This document shows, one piece after another, positions 10,048 to 20,132 of a DNA stretch of 64,000 bases (the stretch's first letter is position 1; the number at the start of each line of letters is the position of its first letter). The DNA is from Diadema setosum (Eukaryota > Echinodermata > Echinoidea > Diadematoida > Diadematidae). A program made the translations under genes and the position numbers. The stretch covers positions 38,005,992-38,069,991 of the forward strand of contig CM067069.1 in the NCBI GenBank assembly GCA_033980235.1, given 5' to 3'. The notes beneath the pieces were generated by a model, which worked only from the letters and a program-made list of their open reading frames with translations, had not been told where the DNA came from and did no database searches.

Positions 10048-11638
10048 CAAACAAACGAAGTTCCGGTTATGATGATATAGATAACTGTATCCTTAAAGGT
10101 GTCATATCCTCAGTTGCAGATCCCTTGGCCCTTTGTAATCTGTCAATTTCTAATGGTATGTATCCTGATAAAATGAAATTGGCTAAAGTAATTCCAATAT
10201 TTAAGAAAGGTAATAACCTGGATGTCAGCAATATCGTCCAATCTCTTTATTATCTTCATTGTCGAAAGTTTTAGAAAAAATAATATACACCAGAATTATT
10301 ATTATTTTTTAATGTGCACAAAATATTAACAAATTGCCAGTTTGGTTTTCGAGAGAGACAGAATACCATCCACGCAGTTTTTCATTTTATTCATAAAGTT
10401 GTTAATGCAACCGACAACCATTCTCATTTAATTAGTTATTTTTTTTTGGACTTCTCCAAGGCCTTCGATACGATTAATCATAACATAAGTTATCGCACTG
10501 TGGAATACACGGGAAGGCCTTGGAGTGGTTCAAGACTTATTTAGCTAACAGAAAACAGTTTAAGGTTTGAGTTTCTTCAGTTTGTCTCCCTGTACAAATG
10601 AAAATTTGTTAAGACCGCAACTGCTGTGTTCATCGTGTCCATGTTCATCGTGTCACTGCCGGCAACCAGGGACAGCCTGGTGGTAGTTTCTCTGCCCGGA
10701 AAGCAGTAGATGACAGGTTCGAGTCCCACTGGTTCCTTTTTTCCGACATGTTTCTTAATTTACAGATCAGCAGTTGAGGTCTTAACAACTTTCTTTTATA
10801 CACTTTGCTGATGATACCAGTGTTTTTCTTGCCCGTAACGATATCGATGTTCTTGTTCAACAAGTAAATACGGAATTGAAAAAAAAAAGTGACCAACTGG
10901 GTCAGAGCTAACAAGTTATCTTTGAATGTTCAATACAGCAGTACTGTTGATTCTTTGAACTCAGAAATAGTTCTGAATGATTGCAATTTAGAAAGTGTGT
11001 CATGTTTTAAATTTCTTGGTATTTTTGTAGATAATAAACCTTCTTGGAAAATACATATTGATCATATCTGCAAGATTATTTCTCGCAATATAGGTGTTAT
11101 GAATAGACTGAAATTCTATATTTCTGAAAAGACCCTAATAGTGTTATACTCCTCTTTGATACTCCCTTACCTTAATTATGGAATTTTAGCTTGGGGCAAC
11201 ACTCATCAGACACTGCTGAATAGAGTGTTATTATTCCAAAAGAAAGCCCTCCGTATTATTTCTAATTCTCCTAAACGTTCACATACAAATGCATTGTTTG
11301 ACTGTTACAAGCTATTAAAAATCAACGAATTATTCTTATTTAACTTAGGTCAATCCATGTATATGTATGATAACAATTTACTCCCACCTATCTTTGGTTC
11401 TATGTTTCAAAAAAATCAATCATTCCATAATTACCCCATCCGGCGTTCTAACGAGTTTCATTTACCACTACTTCGAACGATTTTAGCAAAGAATACACTT
11501 ATTTACACTGGACCAAATTATTGGAATTCCCTGCATCATGATTTAAAGTCTGCTCCATCTATATACTCATTTAAAAGGAGATTAAAGTCTTTTATTTTAC
11601 AATCTTATAATAACGACTCGCAGAATCAGATTAGTTAA
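10048..11638 (+). pseudogene. LINE 1 reverse transcriptase and C-terminal domain (broken)
   Basis: It contains LSNKRSSGYDDI, LAKVIPIFKKGN, a frameshift, QFGFRERQNTIHAV, FLDFSKAFDTINH (motif A with catalytic Asp) and FADD (motif C, 10804-10815). The C-terminal part (10889-11638) has FKFLGIFVDNKPSWKIH, LILPYLNYGILAWGN and a final IYTGPNYWNSL block. The GVPQGS region between motifs A and C is missing where the SINE sits. This matches CR1/L2/Jockey-group RTs in motif order and spacing. It cannot encode a functional enzyme as it stands. Confidence 0.85.
10608..10786 (+). mobile_element. tRNA-derived SINE-like insertion in LINE 1 RT
   Basis: The internal B box GGTTCGAGTCC (10716-10726) and an A-box-like GGTGGTAGTTTC about 35 bp upstream resemble a tRNA-type pol III promoter, followed by a T run. 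The ends also form an inverted repeat (GTTAAGACC / GGTCTTAAC), which is unusual for a SINE. It could instead be a MITE that captured a tRNA. Confidence 0.6.
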
Positions 11639-12318
11639 TAGGCTTACTTTGTTACTCATCCGCAATATCGGCATTGCCGTTCTCTTTATTATTGTAGCTA
11701 TTGCTAAAGCCTTGATTATAAGATTTTCTTTAACCTATACTTCACAGTTGAAGGATTTGTTCTATATTCTTTTTTCTTCTTCTCTTTCTTCCTCAAACCT
11801 TCGAGGATCGTCGTCTGTGTTGCATATTCCTGTCTATTCTGTTATCTCTTTTGTCATAAATGTACACACAAGTAGTTATGTACATGTATGATGTACTGCA
11901 TGCATGGTTGTTTTAATGTGTATGTACACAGGTGGACCAGAATAATGGAGAACATTCTATAAATTATAAAACTTTTTTGTGACGAACTTCTTGTGCGGAT
12001 TTTTTGCTGTTTTCAATTCAATTTTTACATCGGGCTTCTAATACAAGAGGGGCCCACACTCTACAAGCTCTGTCTTTTTAGTGGGTCCCTCCGTTTTTGT
12101 TTTTTTTTCTTTCACACAGTGCATATATTGAAAACTATTTCACTTTCGTTACCTTAGCACCTATTGCAATGTATCGCTACTGTTAGTTTTTTTCTTTGGT
12201 TTTCCTATTATTGTCTTCTCTGTACAATTGTATGCATTGTTTTTGTCACGTAAGAAAGTGAGATTTATGTTTGTAAATTGTGGAAAAAAACGAATAAATA
12301 TGAACTTGAACTTGAACT
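11639..12318 (+). mobile_element. LINE 1 3' untranslated region and tail
   Basis: T-rich non-coding stretch after the RT stop, ending AATAAATATGAACTTGAACTTG. The terminal TTGAAC repeat is the expected 3' signature of CR1/L2-type LINEs. Confidence 0.7.
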
Positions 12319-12524
12319 TGGTCGTGTGAGTTTCAATTTCGCCAAAGGAATCGTTAACCTATAAGCTGTAAAAATTTAAACATGTACCTTTTATAGAGTT
12401 AATAGACTGTTTGAAGTATTATAAGGATTGTAGGGAGACTAAATGTTATAGAATATTGTATACTAAAAAAGCGATCTCTTCATATAAAAAAAACACATTG
12501 TAATGCCTCATGAGAAAAGGATAA

Positions 12525-12530
12525 TTTATT
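12525..12530 (-). promoter_or_regulatory. Poly(A) signal AATAAA (minus strand)
   Basis: The plus strand reads TTTATT, about 117 bases past the stop of terminal exon copy B. It is conserved with the signal at 2104-2109. Confidence 0.5.
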
Positions 12531-12646
12531 TCAAAACATATAAAAGTGGTGTATTTTCGGGTTGTCCGCACTTTCTCAACGAGAGAAATATGAAAATTAA
12601 ATGACAGTATTCATAACATTTATAATATACATGCCGGAGGAAAGTT

Positions 12647-12832
12647 CTAAAGAATAATAAATTTCTGACAGGTTGGTACCATAGTATCGGTATTTCCACC
12701 GAGGAGCTCAAAGTAGCAGCATTGCACCCGAAAGCTTGTAAGACGTGGCATACCGGAAATCCATTTGGTCAAAACTCCTTCCATTGAAGATTGGTACTGG
12801 GAATTGTCAATAGACAACTTCAGATTCTGAAT
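12647..12832 (-). CDS. LRR-like terminal exon, copy B
   Basis: The acceptor ctatag precedes IQNLKLSIDN, followed by GVLTKWISGMPRLTSF and VPTCQ at 12665. It continues KFIIL and stops at 12647. No GT follows CAG. Against copy A (2176-2409) it has one extra Cys codon and a different tail after CQ, so the tail is evolving freely. An AATAAA lies about 117 bases downstream. It is probably the last exon of the transcript that contains 13744-13926. Confidence 0.55.
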   Translation of the reverse strand: MQNLKLSIDNSQYQSSMEGVLTKWISGMPRLTSFRVQCCYFELLGGNTDTMVPTCQKFIIL

Positions 12833-13045
12833 CTATAAAAAGAAGTAAACAAATAAGCTATCATAACTATAGAAAAAAATACAGATTTTATACTGTGATT
12901 ACTAAATTCAGGATCTCATTATGAAAAGAAAAATTCTTTTTTCTTTTTCGTCTGAATACAAATTCATAAGCGGAATGTAAATGCCGAAGCATGAAATATA
13001 CTCTCACGGCGTTGTTTTCCTGTCAATTATATGGTTAACCATTCT

Positions 13046-13082
<37 letters not shown>

Positions 13083-13743
13083 GATAAATCCAAAGACGAT
13101 AATCATCTCCCAAAGGCTTCTATTACATTACAAAAGAAAAATGTAGCAATGTTGTAAGAAATCGCAACGTTTATATCAACTCTTGTAATGGATCAATGAC
13201 TGCAGACTGGTGATAGATTTTGCAATACTCTTTTCCCCAATTAACCTTGTGATGAAGGATGTGACCAGTCACTAGTGTAATAATATAAAAAAAGTAATTT
13301 GAATTTGAAATTATTCTCATTAGAGTTGTGATAAGGAACACAACATTTTTTTTTTACATATAATATCAGCAAAAAGAGGATTGAATACATAGAAACTACA
13401 GTTAAGTCCGGGAGGACAAGGAGCATAGAGTATCCACACACCAGCGAATCATATAACTCTTATCATCGTCAACAGCAGCTACAGTCATTGTTCTTTCCTC
13501 CCCTACACCAATCTCAGCCTAACACACCTTCTAAAATCATTTTTTCCCTCACTTTTCTGTTTAAGTTTCACTTTTGGTCACACCTATTATCCCAGAAGTA
13601 TGTATGACGATTTCAAATAATACTTAATATGTGCTTTCTATCATTAAAAGTCTTACGAATAAAAAAAAAAAAACGCATACCCAAAATGCATCACAGGTGT
13701 CATAGAAAATATAGATTATGTATATGCTCTGCTTTGATTTTAC
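12833..13743. other. Intron between LRR exon and terminal exon, unit 3/2
   Basis: Paralogue of 2410-3454 with an A run of about 30 near 13049-13078. Near the donor it carries a GGGAGGACAAGGAGCAT block that also appears in diverged form at 31000-31080 and 54290-54360, so the intron was duplicated along with the exons. Confidence 0.6.
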
Positions 13744-13926
13744 CTGACATGATGATGCTGAGTCAACGACTGTTGAGAAGAACTTTTCAGGCAAGAAGTC
13801 GCATGTCAGAGTGAAGCTCGAAAGACTTGGCAACGTACACACCCATCGTGCCAAGTCTCCTCCCACTGAGGAGTGGTATTCAAAATCTTTTTTACTGGTC
13901 TGAAAATGCAACTTCAGGTCTTGAAT
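13744..13926 (-). CDS. LRR-like exon (61 codons, phase 0)
   Basis: Same borders and length as 3455-3637: acceptor tctacag, donor GTAAAATC, phase 0 on both sides. It reads IQDLKLHFQTSKKDFEYHSS... then LARWVCTLPSLSSF and FLPEKFFSTVVDSASSCQ. It differs from its sister by only a few substitutions, indicating recent duplication. It codes for two LRR-like strands. Confidence 0.75.
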
Positions 13927-15000
13927 CTGTAGAAACGCAGAAAAGATAGTAAAACATGATATTAAAACAAAGACCGATATCATCTTAATAGAGAATAACA
14001 GAACATTACATATTGAAAGAGATCAACGCAAATACACAAACTGGAACATGCCTTCAAGTATTTTGTGCAATTGATGCCACTGGTATGTGAGATCAGACTC
14101 TTGCCCCGCCAATGTTGCTTTTTCGTCCATATATAATATATATATATATAATATTAAACAGAGAGACAGAAAAAAAAAGTTTACTTTCTTTTTCTTTTCT
14201 TTTTTAGTTCTTAGTCGTATTTTGAGTATACCGTACCTGAAAGGTATTACCGGCAGAGGTTTGACAAAAGTAAAAAATAGTGAAATATTATTCAAATTAT
14301 ATGATGATAAACAAGAACAAAGGCCATTGGTGTGAATTCTCTTACACATTTCCCCACTTACAGACTTAATGTAGCCAACTTGTTTTGAATGATAGGTGTT
14401 CGTCGAAAACAAAAAAAAAATGTTATGACCAAGGGATTAGCAGATCTTCGTTGCTCTCAAAAACGGGCAGATGGTATGCTGTAACTGTCATTTTTGGATT
14501 AAAGAAAAGACAATACATATTCTATAGCTATGAGGAACTAGATTTGCCCCTATTAAAGGCAGATAATTCTCAATTAAGCAGAGTGCCTAACAGTAAATTT
14601 AGATTTCGCTTTTAACTGCGCACATATTTGCAATCCAACAATTTTATTGATGATTGCTCTTTTAAACCCCTATATGTACATTCAAGTTGTTTAAAGGGTT
14701 CTATCAGGACATTATGAGCTCTGACCACCCCCCCCCCCCAAAAAAAAAAGACACACACGAGAGAAATATGTAAAAAAAAAAATAAATAAAAAAGAGATAT
14801 TCAAACGAATAACTACTGCACAATGAATTTTGTAAATACATCATATATCAGTACCAATAACACATAATTTATTATAATGATACTCTTTGTAGATGCATAA
14901 ACGACTGAAAAGGGAAAAAATGACTTTTTTCTTTCTTTCTCGAATCTATGCCCAACATCGACCTAAATAAGCAGCAAAGTTATCATTTTCTTTTTAATAG
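13927..15000. repeat. Tandem block, unit 3
   Basis: Paralogous to 17-732 and 3638-5035 with small indels. It contains poly(C) and poly(A) runs at 14729-14749. It also keeps an empty site for the TGACCCGC element near 14680. No coding exon is seen. Confidence 0.65.
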
Positions 15001-15033
15001 TAGCGATGAAAAAAAAAAATAATGAGCGTACAT

Positions 15034-15080
15034 ACTCGAATAGGATTCGAACCTACGATCTCCTGATCTCCGGGCAGCAG
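15034..15080 (-). repeat. tRNA-like SINE fragment
   Basis: The minus strand holds GGTTCGAATCC (plus 15043-15053), a perfect B box with T-stem pairing, preceded by GCCCGGAGATCAGG. The 5' half of a tRNA is not convincing, so it is a SINE or tRNA-pseudogene fragment rather than a gene. Confidence 0.45.
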
Positions 15081-16374
15081 TATTACTACTCTGTATTGAT
15101 TTTATTGTTTCCTTTTATTTATTTTTTTTTTTACAGATCTTGCAGCTGCACCTCTTTCTATGTTCTCATCTGTCATTACAAAGTTAGACCTACCTGTTCT
15201 CCACTCATGCCATATACTGTTCTACTAATCCTCCTTTTTTTTTTTTTGTTCGGTTTGTTCGAAATGGCTATGACGGAACCATTTTTAGCGTACTTATTAA
15301 ATCAAATTGATGATAATGCTGACGATGTGACTGACACGGAAATAGAAACGGATTTGAACGCTGCTTTCAGTTCGAATACACAAGATTTACACTATCGTTT
15401 TTATGAAAATGATATTTCTAATTTGCCCCTTGTTGTCATAATAATACAGAGAATCAAATCACTGATAGGATCGCTGAATAACAAAGAGGGTTTTTTTTTT
15501 TCTATGTGTCATTTTAAAGTAAGAAGTAGTTTTGACAAAATTGATGCATTATGATTTTTTTTTTGAGAAATGCAAATGTGACCGGCGACAACGGTGTCAG
15601 ACAAACGTCGGGAATTTTGAAAATCAATATTATTTTCATTAAATATCATAGCCTATTTCTTAAGCTTTGCATTGATATAAAACAATTGTACTCTTCGGCA
15701 CTAAAGTGGGCATAGAAAGCGAAATAAAATGCACTCTTTCTGTTGTTAGTCTGGCAAAATTGCGAGAAAACTGCTTTGAAGTTTCACCTCTTTCTCAAAG
15801 ACAATGTCCGAGCGGCGATGCGAGGTGAGAATCACACATCCGCACGATGGTGCCAATCGAGATTAAGCTTCGCCTCTACCAACCACATCGCCTTCTGATT
15901 GGCTCACTGAGAGAGTCATATTTTCCGAGCACATTCCTCGGAACTTACTCAGCATGTAGAGCCGAAAAACAAGGCGCGTTTCGCTCGGGTTTGTTTACCA
16001 GTACGTCATTCAAGATGGCGGATGCGACAATTGGAAGGTTGATGGTTAACGTGTGTATGGTGCACGCATTATACAATGACATCCCCATGCCATGAACGTG
16101 TTCATTTAAAAGGAGCGAGTGGCGATTCCGCACAAAACGCATTTTCATTACGGTTGATTTGGCGTTATCATTGGGAACCCTTTTGAAAGCAGCAAATTGG
16201 TAGAGCTGGCAAGGGTCAAGCTTTTCAATACAGTCCGTGCATATGTTGCTTTGTTCGGTGGTGTTTATTATATTAAAACAAACAAACACAATTCGTTAGC
16301 TTGGTGCAATCTTGACGTGTAGTATTTGAATATTGGTCATATGCGACCGCTTCTTTCCTCTCGTCTACTGTCTC

Positions 16375-16982
16375 TTAACCCGTTCCTTACGGGAACCTGG
16401 TTTACCAGGTTCCCGTGGGAGCAACTGATATACGGGAACCTGGTTTACCAGGTTCCCAAAATGAAGACAAGTGTGCCTGTTTCAGTGGCCTAAATTCATG
16501 TTTCTTTGTGTTAAAATGCTCAGAAAAGTGGGTTTGATAAAAAGATCAGAGTTTACTCTATCAGGATTTGTTCTCCTGTTTGAAAAATGCGGGTTTTACA
16601 GTATTATGTACCTTTTCCTGATTTAGTTTTTTGCTTGTCCTGCTGTAAACTCGTACGAACATGTACATAGCGATCAAGGCTGAGATCAGTTAGAAATGCG
16701 GGTTCGCTGACCCCAGTCACCTCATTCAGGTACCCGGTTTTGTGTAGAACAAAAGATTCGGAGAGCTCATCAGCGCACGCTCTATTCATGCCTCGCACCC
16801 GATCGATATTTCCATTGTTCACTGGCACATGTAGTTGACCGTGGAAAGGGGGACACAATGAACCGCTTGACTGCCTTCACACAGGTGGATTACCAACCTG
16901 TGTGCCTCTCTGTCGACGGGCGAAAAGAATCTCGTTTGGGGGCATTAAAGGCACTCAGAGAATTGCGGAAGGAACGGGTTAA
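16375..16982. mobile_element. TTAA-flanked MITE (CCCGTTCC ends), nested
   Basis: TTAA at 16375-16378 and 16979-16982 brackets the inverted ends CCCGTTCCTTACG and GGAAGGAACGGG. The sister element at 20133-21702 lacks it, reading TTGA at the matching point (about 20850), so the empty target is visible. CCC/GGG ends with TTAA targets fit piggyBac-type non-autonomous elements. Confidence 0.85.
16391..16457. repeat. Duplicated near-palindrome GGGAACCTGG/CCAGGTTCCC
   Basis: Two identical 24-bp hairpins (16391-16414 and 16434-16457), each with 10-bp perfect arms and a TTTA loop, 43 bp apart, just inside the MITE left end. They could be protein-binding or structural subterminal sites. Confidence 0.85.
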
Positions 16983-17939
16983 GTCAGCCTCTGTCATAAT
17001 ATGTATACTATACGAGATGACAAATTTGAGAATTCTAGTTTTCTTTTCACACAATGTTGTCATGCTGCAAATGATAGGTGAGTTTTAATAGAATGATGCA
17101 CAATTTGTGATTTGATTTGCGACTCGGATGTGATCAAACCATGTTCCCCATGCATCTGTTTTCAAGTTGGAAGTTAGCGCTACTGTTCACTTTTTGTTTC
17201 ACTTCGGTTGTGAACATTGCGGTAGAATAGCTCGGATAGAAAGCCAAACGAAGAGCACGCACGACGGAGCGGGCGGATCCATTGTAGTAAGAACAGAGCA
17301 TGTTACCATGCACACGTGGACGAAGCATTCCTGAAACGCTGAAACGCTGAGACCCTGCCCTGTAGGAACACTGGGAATATTGGCGCGGCGTTCGAAAGAA
17401 GCTCGAAACTGACGAGTGCGATCCAATATAGGGTGTCTAAAATTCCACTTTCAATAGGAAAAAACTTAGTCTTATGTTATGAAATTCAATGTAGATGTAG
17501 AAAAAATATCGAAGATTCGTTTTCTAAAAAAAAAAAAAAAAAAAAAAAAACCCTGAATCGACAAAAAATAATGGTCAAAATCTTTGTACCCCGTCTAGGA
17601 GGGAATTTGCTCTTGCGACTTTTGCCTGAAATCATTGTCGCGGGTCACAAATATCATTGTCCTGTATTCGGTTTAACAGAAAATTGGCTTAAACATGTTT
17701 CTCCTCTTTATGATATTTCAGGGTTTGATTTTATTACAATTATTACAAAGGAGGTGAGGTTGCATTGTTAATTTCTTAAAATAGCATATAATATAGTAAT
17801 CCCTGATTTAAACATTGTGATACATTATTTGGAATCTCTTTTTGATGAAATTATTGTGCCTAATGATAAAACATTGTAATAGGAGTGATTAGAAAACCCC
17901 ATTTTTCCATTATTGAGTTTTTGAATAATTTGCAGGATG

Positions 17940-18505
17940 TTAAAGGGAAGATAAACCCCAAGAACAATGTGGATTGAGTGAAAGCAGCAACATTAGTAGA
18001 ACACATCAGTGAAAGTTTGAAGAAAATCGGACAATCGATGCAAAAGTTATGAATTTTTAAAGTTTTGATGTTGGAACCGCTGGATGAGGAGACTACTAGA
18101 GGTTATGACGTATGAGTGGACTACAATATCAAGAAAATATAAAGAAAATACTACAAAAATCCATTTTTCATGAAAATTACAAATTCCATCAACTTGATAT
18201 TGACATATGTTAAGGGTAGTAATTATCCCCCCTGCTTTCTGAAAGCGGTTGGTCCACTGCTCTTTCATAATTCTAGAAAAGTGAATTTTTGTTGAATATC
18301 CTTTATATTTTCTTTGTATTGTTGTCCACTCATACGTCATATCCTCTAGTAGTCTCCTCATCCAGCGGTTCCAACACCAAAACTTTAAAAATTCATAACT
18401 TTTGCATCGATTGTCCGATTTTTCTCAAACTTTCACTGATGTGTTCTACTGATGTTGCTGCTTTCACTCAATCCACATTGTTCTTGGGGTTTACCTTCCC
18501 TTTAA
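17940..18505. mobile_element. Long-TIR foldback MITE with TTAA targets
   Basis: Flanked by TTAA (17940-17943 and 18502-18505). Each end begins AGGGAAG(A/G)TAAACCCCAA, and the two halves are nearly perfect inverted copies for over 200 bp, so it would fold into a long hairpin. It interrupts LINE 2. Confidence 0.85.
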
Positions 18506-18934
18506 ATCAAGTCAGGGATTACAAAGAAAAAAGGTTTAGCGCGATTTCAATATTAATCTTTTGCCATGCGAAGACAACTCTGTTCATGATTTTCTAGATT
18601 TTCATTCTTTCCTCCCATTTAAGACAAAACCGACTAGACATACCACTCATTCCTTCACTTTAATTGATAAAATTTTCTAATTAATTATCACCTTGCGAAA
18701 CTAGTATTATAATATCTGGTATCAGTGATTATTTTCCCCTTTATTTAGAATGTTTTGACTCTTTTGGTCAATTTTAAATTAAGAATGTGTTTGAATAAGA
18801 ATGATATTAAAAAGTTGAGATATTGTTTTGTTTAAAGCCAAGCTAGAGTCTGCAGACTGGAATAACGTCTTTAATAAAGATGAAGTGAATAATTTTTTTT
18901 TTAATAATTTTTCAGTTTTGTTCAATACCTTATG

Positions 18935-19472
18935 TGACCCTGCATCACAAAACCAACAAAAAGTCGTGAATATTTATTTAAGGGCAGATTCTGAAAGAGC
19001 AGATCCGTAGGTTTAAAATGCTGTTTTACTCAATTCATTTGGACTCCCCTAACCTACCTAAATACTGTAAAGAAAGTAACACTCTGGAAAGTGTGAACTG
19101 AGAAAAAAGGCTCTGAAGTACAGGGTCTATTCAAGTGCTTAATCTTTCACCCAGCCGCACTAGATGTTAACAGTGCGAAGAGAGGTGCAAGATTTAGGAT
19201 GTCAACCACCGGGGCAACAACAATAAAGAGATTATCAGATTAAGCTGAAATTAAGCATGTTCTATTTACACATTCTGTCCATGTTAAATGCAAACTTTAA
19301 AAAAAAATAGCATTATCGTTTCAAAAGTTATTAGATTTGAAAGCGAAGAGTGAACAAAGGATTTCAATAAATCAAAAGGGGCATTTATTACATACCTGAT
19401 CATTCTACTCTCCCCCAAAAGGAGTTGTAGAAAAACTGCTGAAATATTAAACAATTTGTGGTGCATGTTCAC
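18935..19472. mobile_element. TGACCGTGCATCAC-family TIR element, copy 1
   Basis: Left end TGACCCTGCATCACAAAAC, right end GTGGTGCATGTTCAC, both degraded. The interior matches 62640-63070 (shared GATTCTGAAAGAGCAG). It splits LINE 2. Confidence 0.65.
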
Positions 19473-20132
19473 ATAATATGATGATACAGTTATTTTGAAG
19501 AAAAAGAATTATAAAAGAGTCCTTTGACAGCCATGTTTAAAGAGACTTTGTTGAAATGTGTGAATAAAAAGAAATATGTTATAAATATTAAAAGGATTCT
19601 AGTGATTGAATTTAAGAATATATTGCTAGGTGTTTCACATTTTAAAAAGAGAAAATATTTCATTAATCTATTTGACAATTTCTATTAGGATATTAAAGCA
19701 ACATGGAGAATGATTAATAACATTTTCAATAAGGGGAATGCTCAGATTTTATGGGAAATTAAAATAGGTGATAAAAATGAAAAAAAAAACGATAATCAAA
19801 TTACAGCTGAGGAATTTAATAATTATTTGCGAATAGAGTTACTGATTTGGCCAAAAATTGCTCCCCTCCGTAGCCATTTCTTATTGTCTTTGACAACTCC
19901 ATCCCAGAATCGTTATTTTCGACTCCCTGCCCTTCCTAACAACTGAACAGGATTTTTTTTTATTTTATAATAAAACAATAACAAATAAAAGTAGTTTTTG
20001 TAGATATTTAGAAGTTATACAAAAAAAAAAGTTGTTTTGAAAATAATTTGTTCATTGATATATATTTTCAATTTGTCAATATAAAATGGTATCGTACCCT
20101 GCGAAATGAAAAAAGCCATGGTTATACAATTG

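Larger units (their letters stand above)
6865..12318 (+). mobile_element. CR1/Jockey-like non-LTR retrotransposon (LINE 1), full length but broken
   Basis: It begins after TGGT (6861-6864) and ends in a (TTGAAC)n-type tail before TGGT (12319-12322). The uninterrupted target is seen in unit 1 at 1893-1896. It contains a 5' region, an apurinic-like endonuclease, a reverse transcriptase and a C-terminal part, all on the plus strand. Nested insertions are a MITE (8918-9164), a TTAA element (9530-10047) and a tRNA-like SINE (10608-10786). Frameshifts near 8330, 10240 and 10888 make it inactive. Confidence 0.85.
15579..17648. mobile_element. TGACCGGCGACAACG TIR element, copy 3 (2.07 kb with nested MITE)
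   Basis: Left end TGACCGGCGACAACGGTGTC, right end ...ATTGTCGCGGGTCAC. AAATG and AAATA flank it. It splits the LINE 2 endonuclease. It has strong similarity in inverted orientation to 20133-21702. The interior has ATTGGCT near 15897 and AAGATGGCG near 16012, promoter-like motifs. It contains the TTAA element 16375-16982. No transposase is seen. Confidence 0.8.

Noticed and set aside
15034..15080. Functional tRNA gene on the minus strand
   Set aside because: The T arm and B box are good, but the D arm, anticodon arm and acceptor pairing could not be assembled. It is listed as a SINE fragment instead.
15006..15554. 182-codon open frame
   Set aside because: It joins a SINE-like fragment to LINE 2 sequence across T and A runs. 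Only the last part is meaningful, as LINE remnant.
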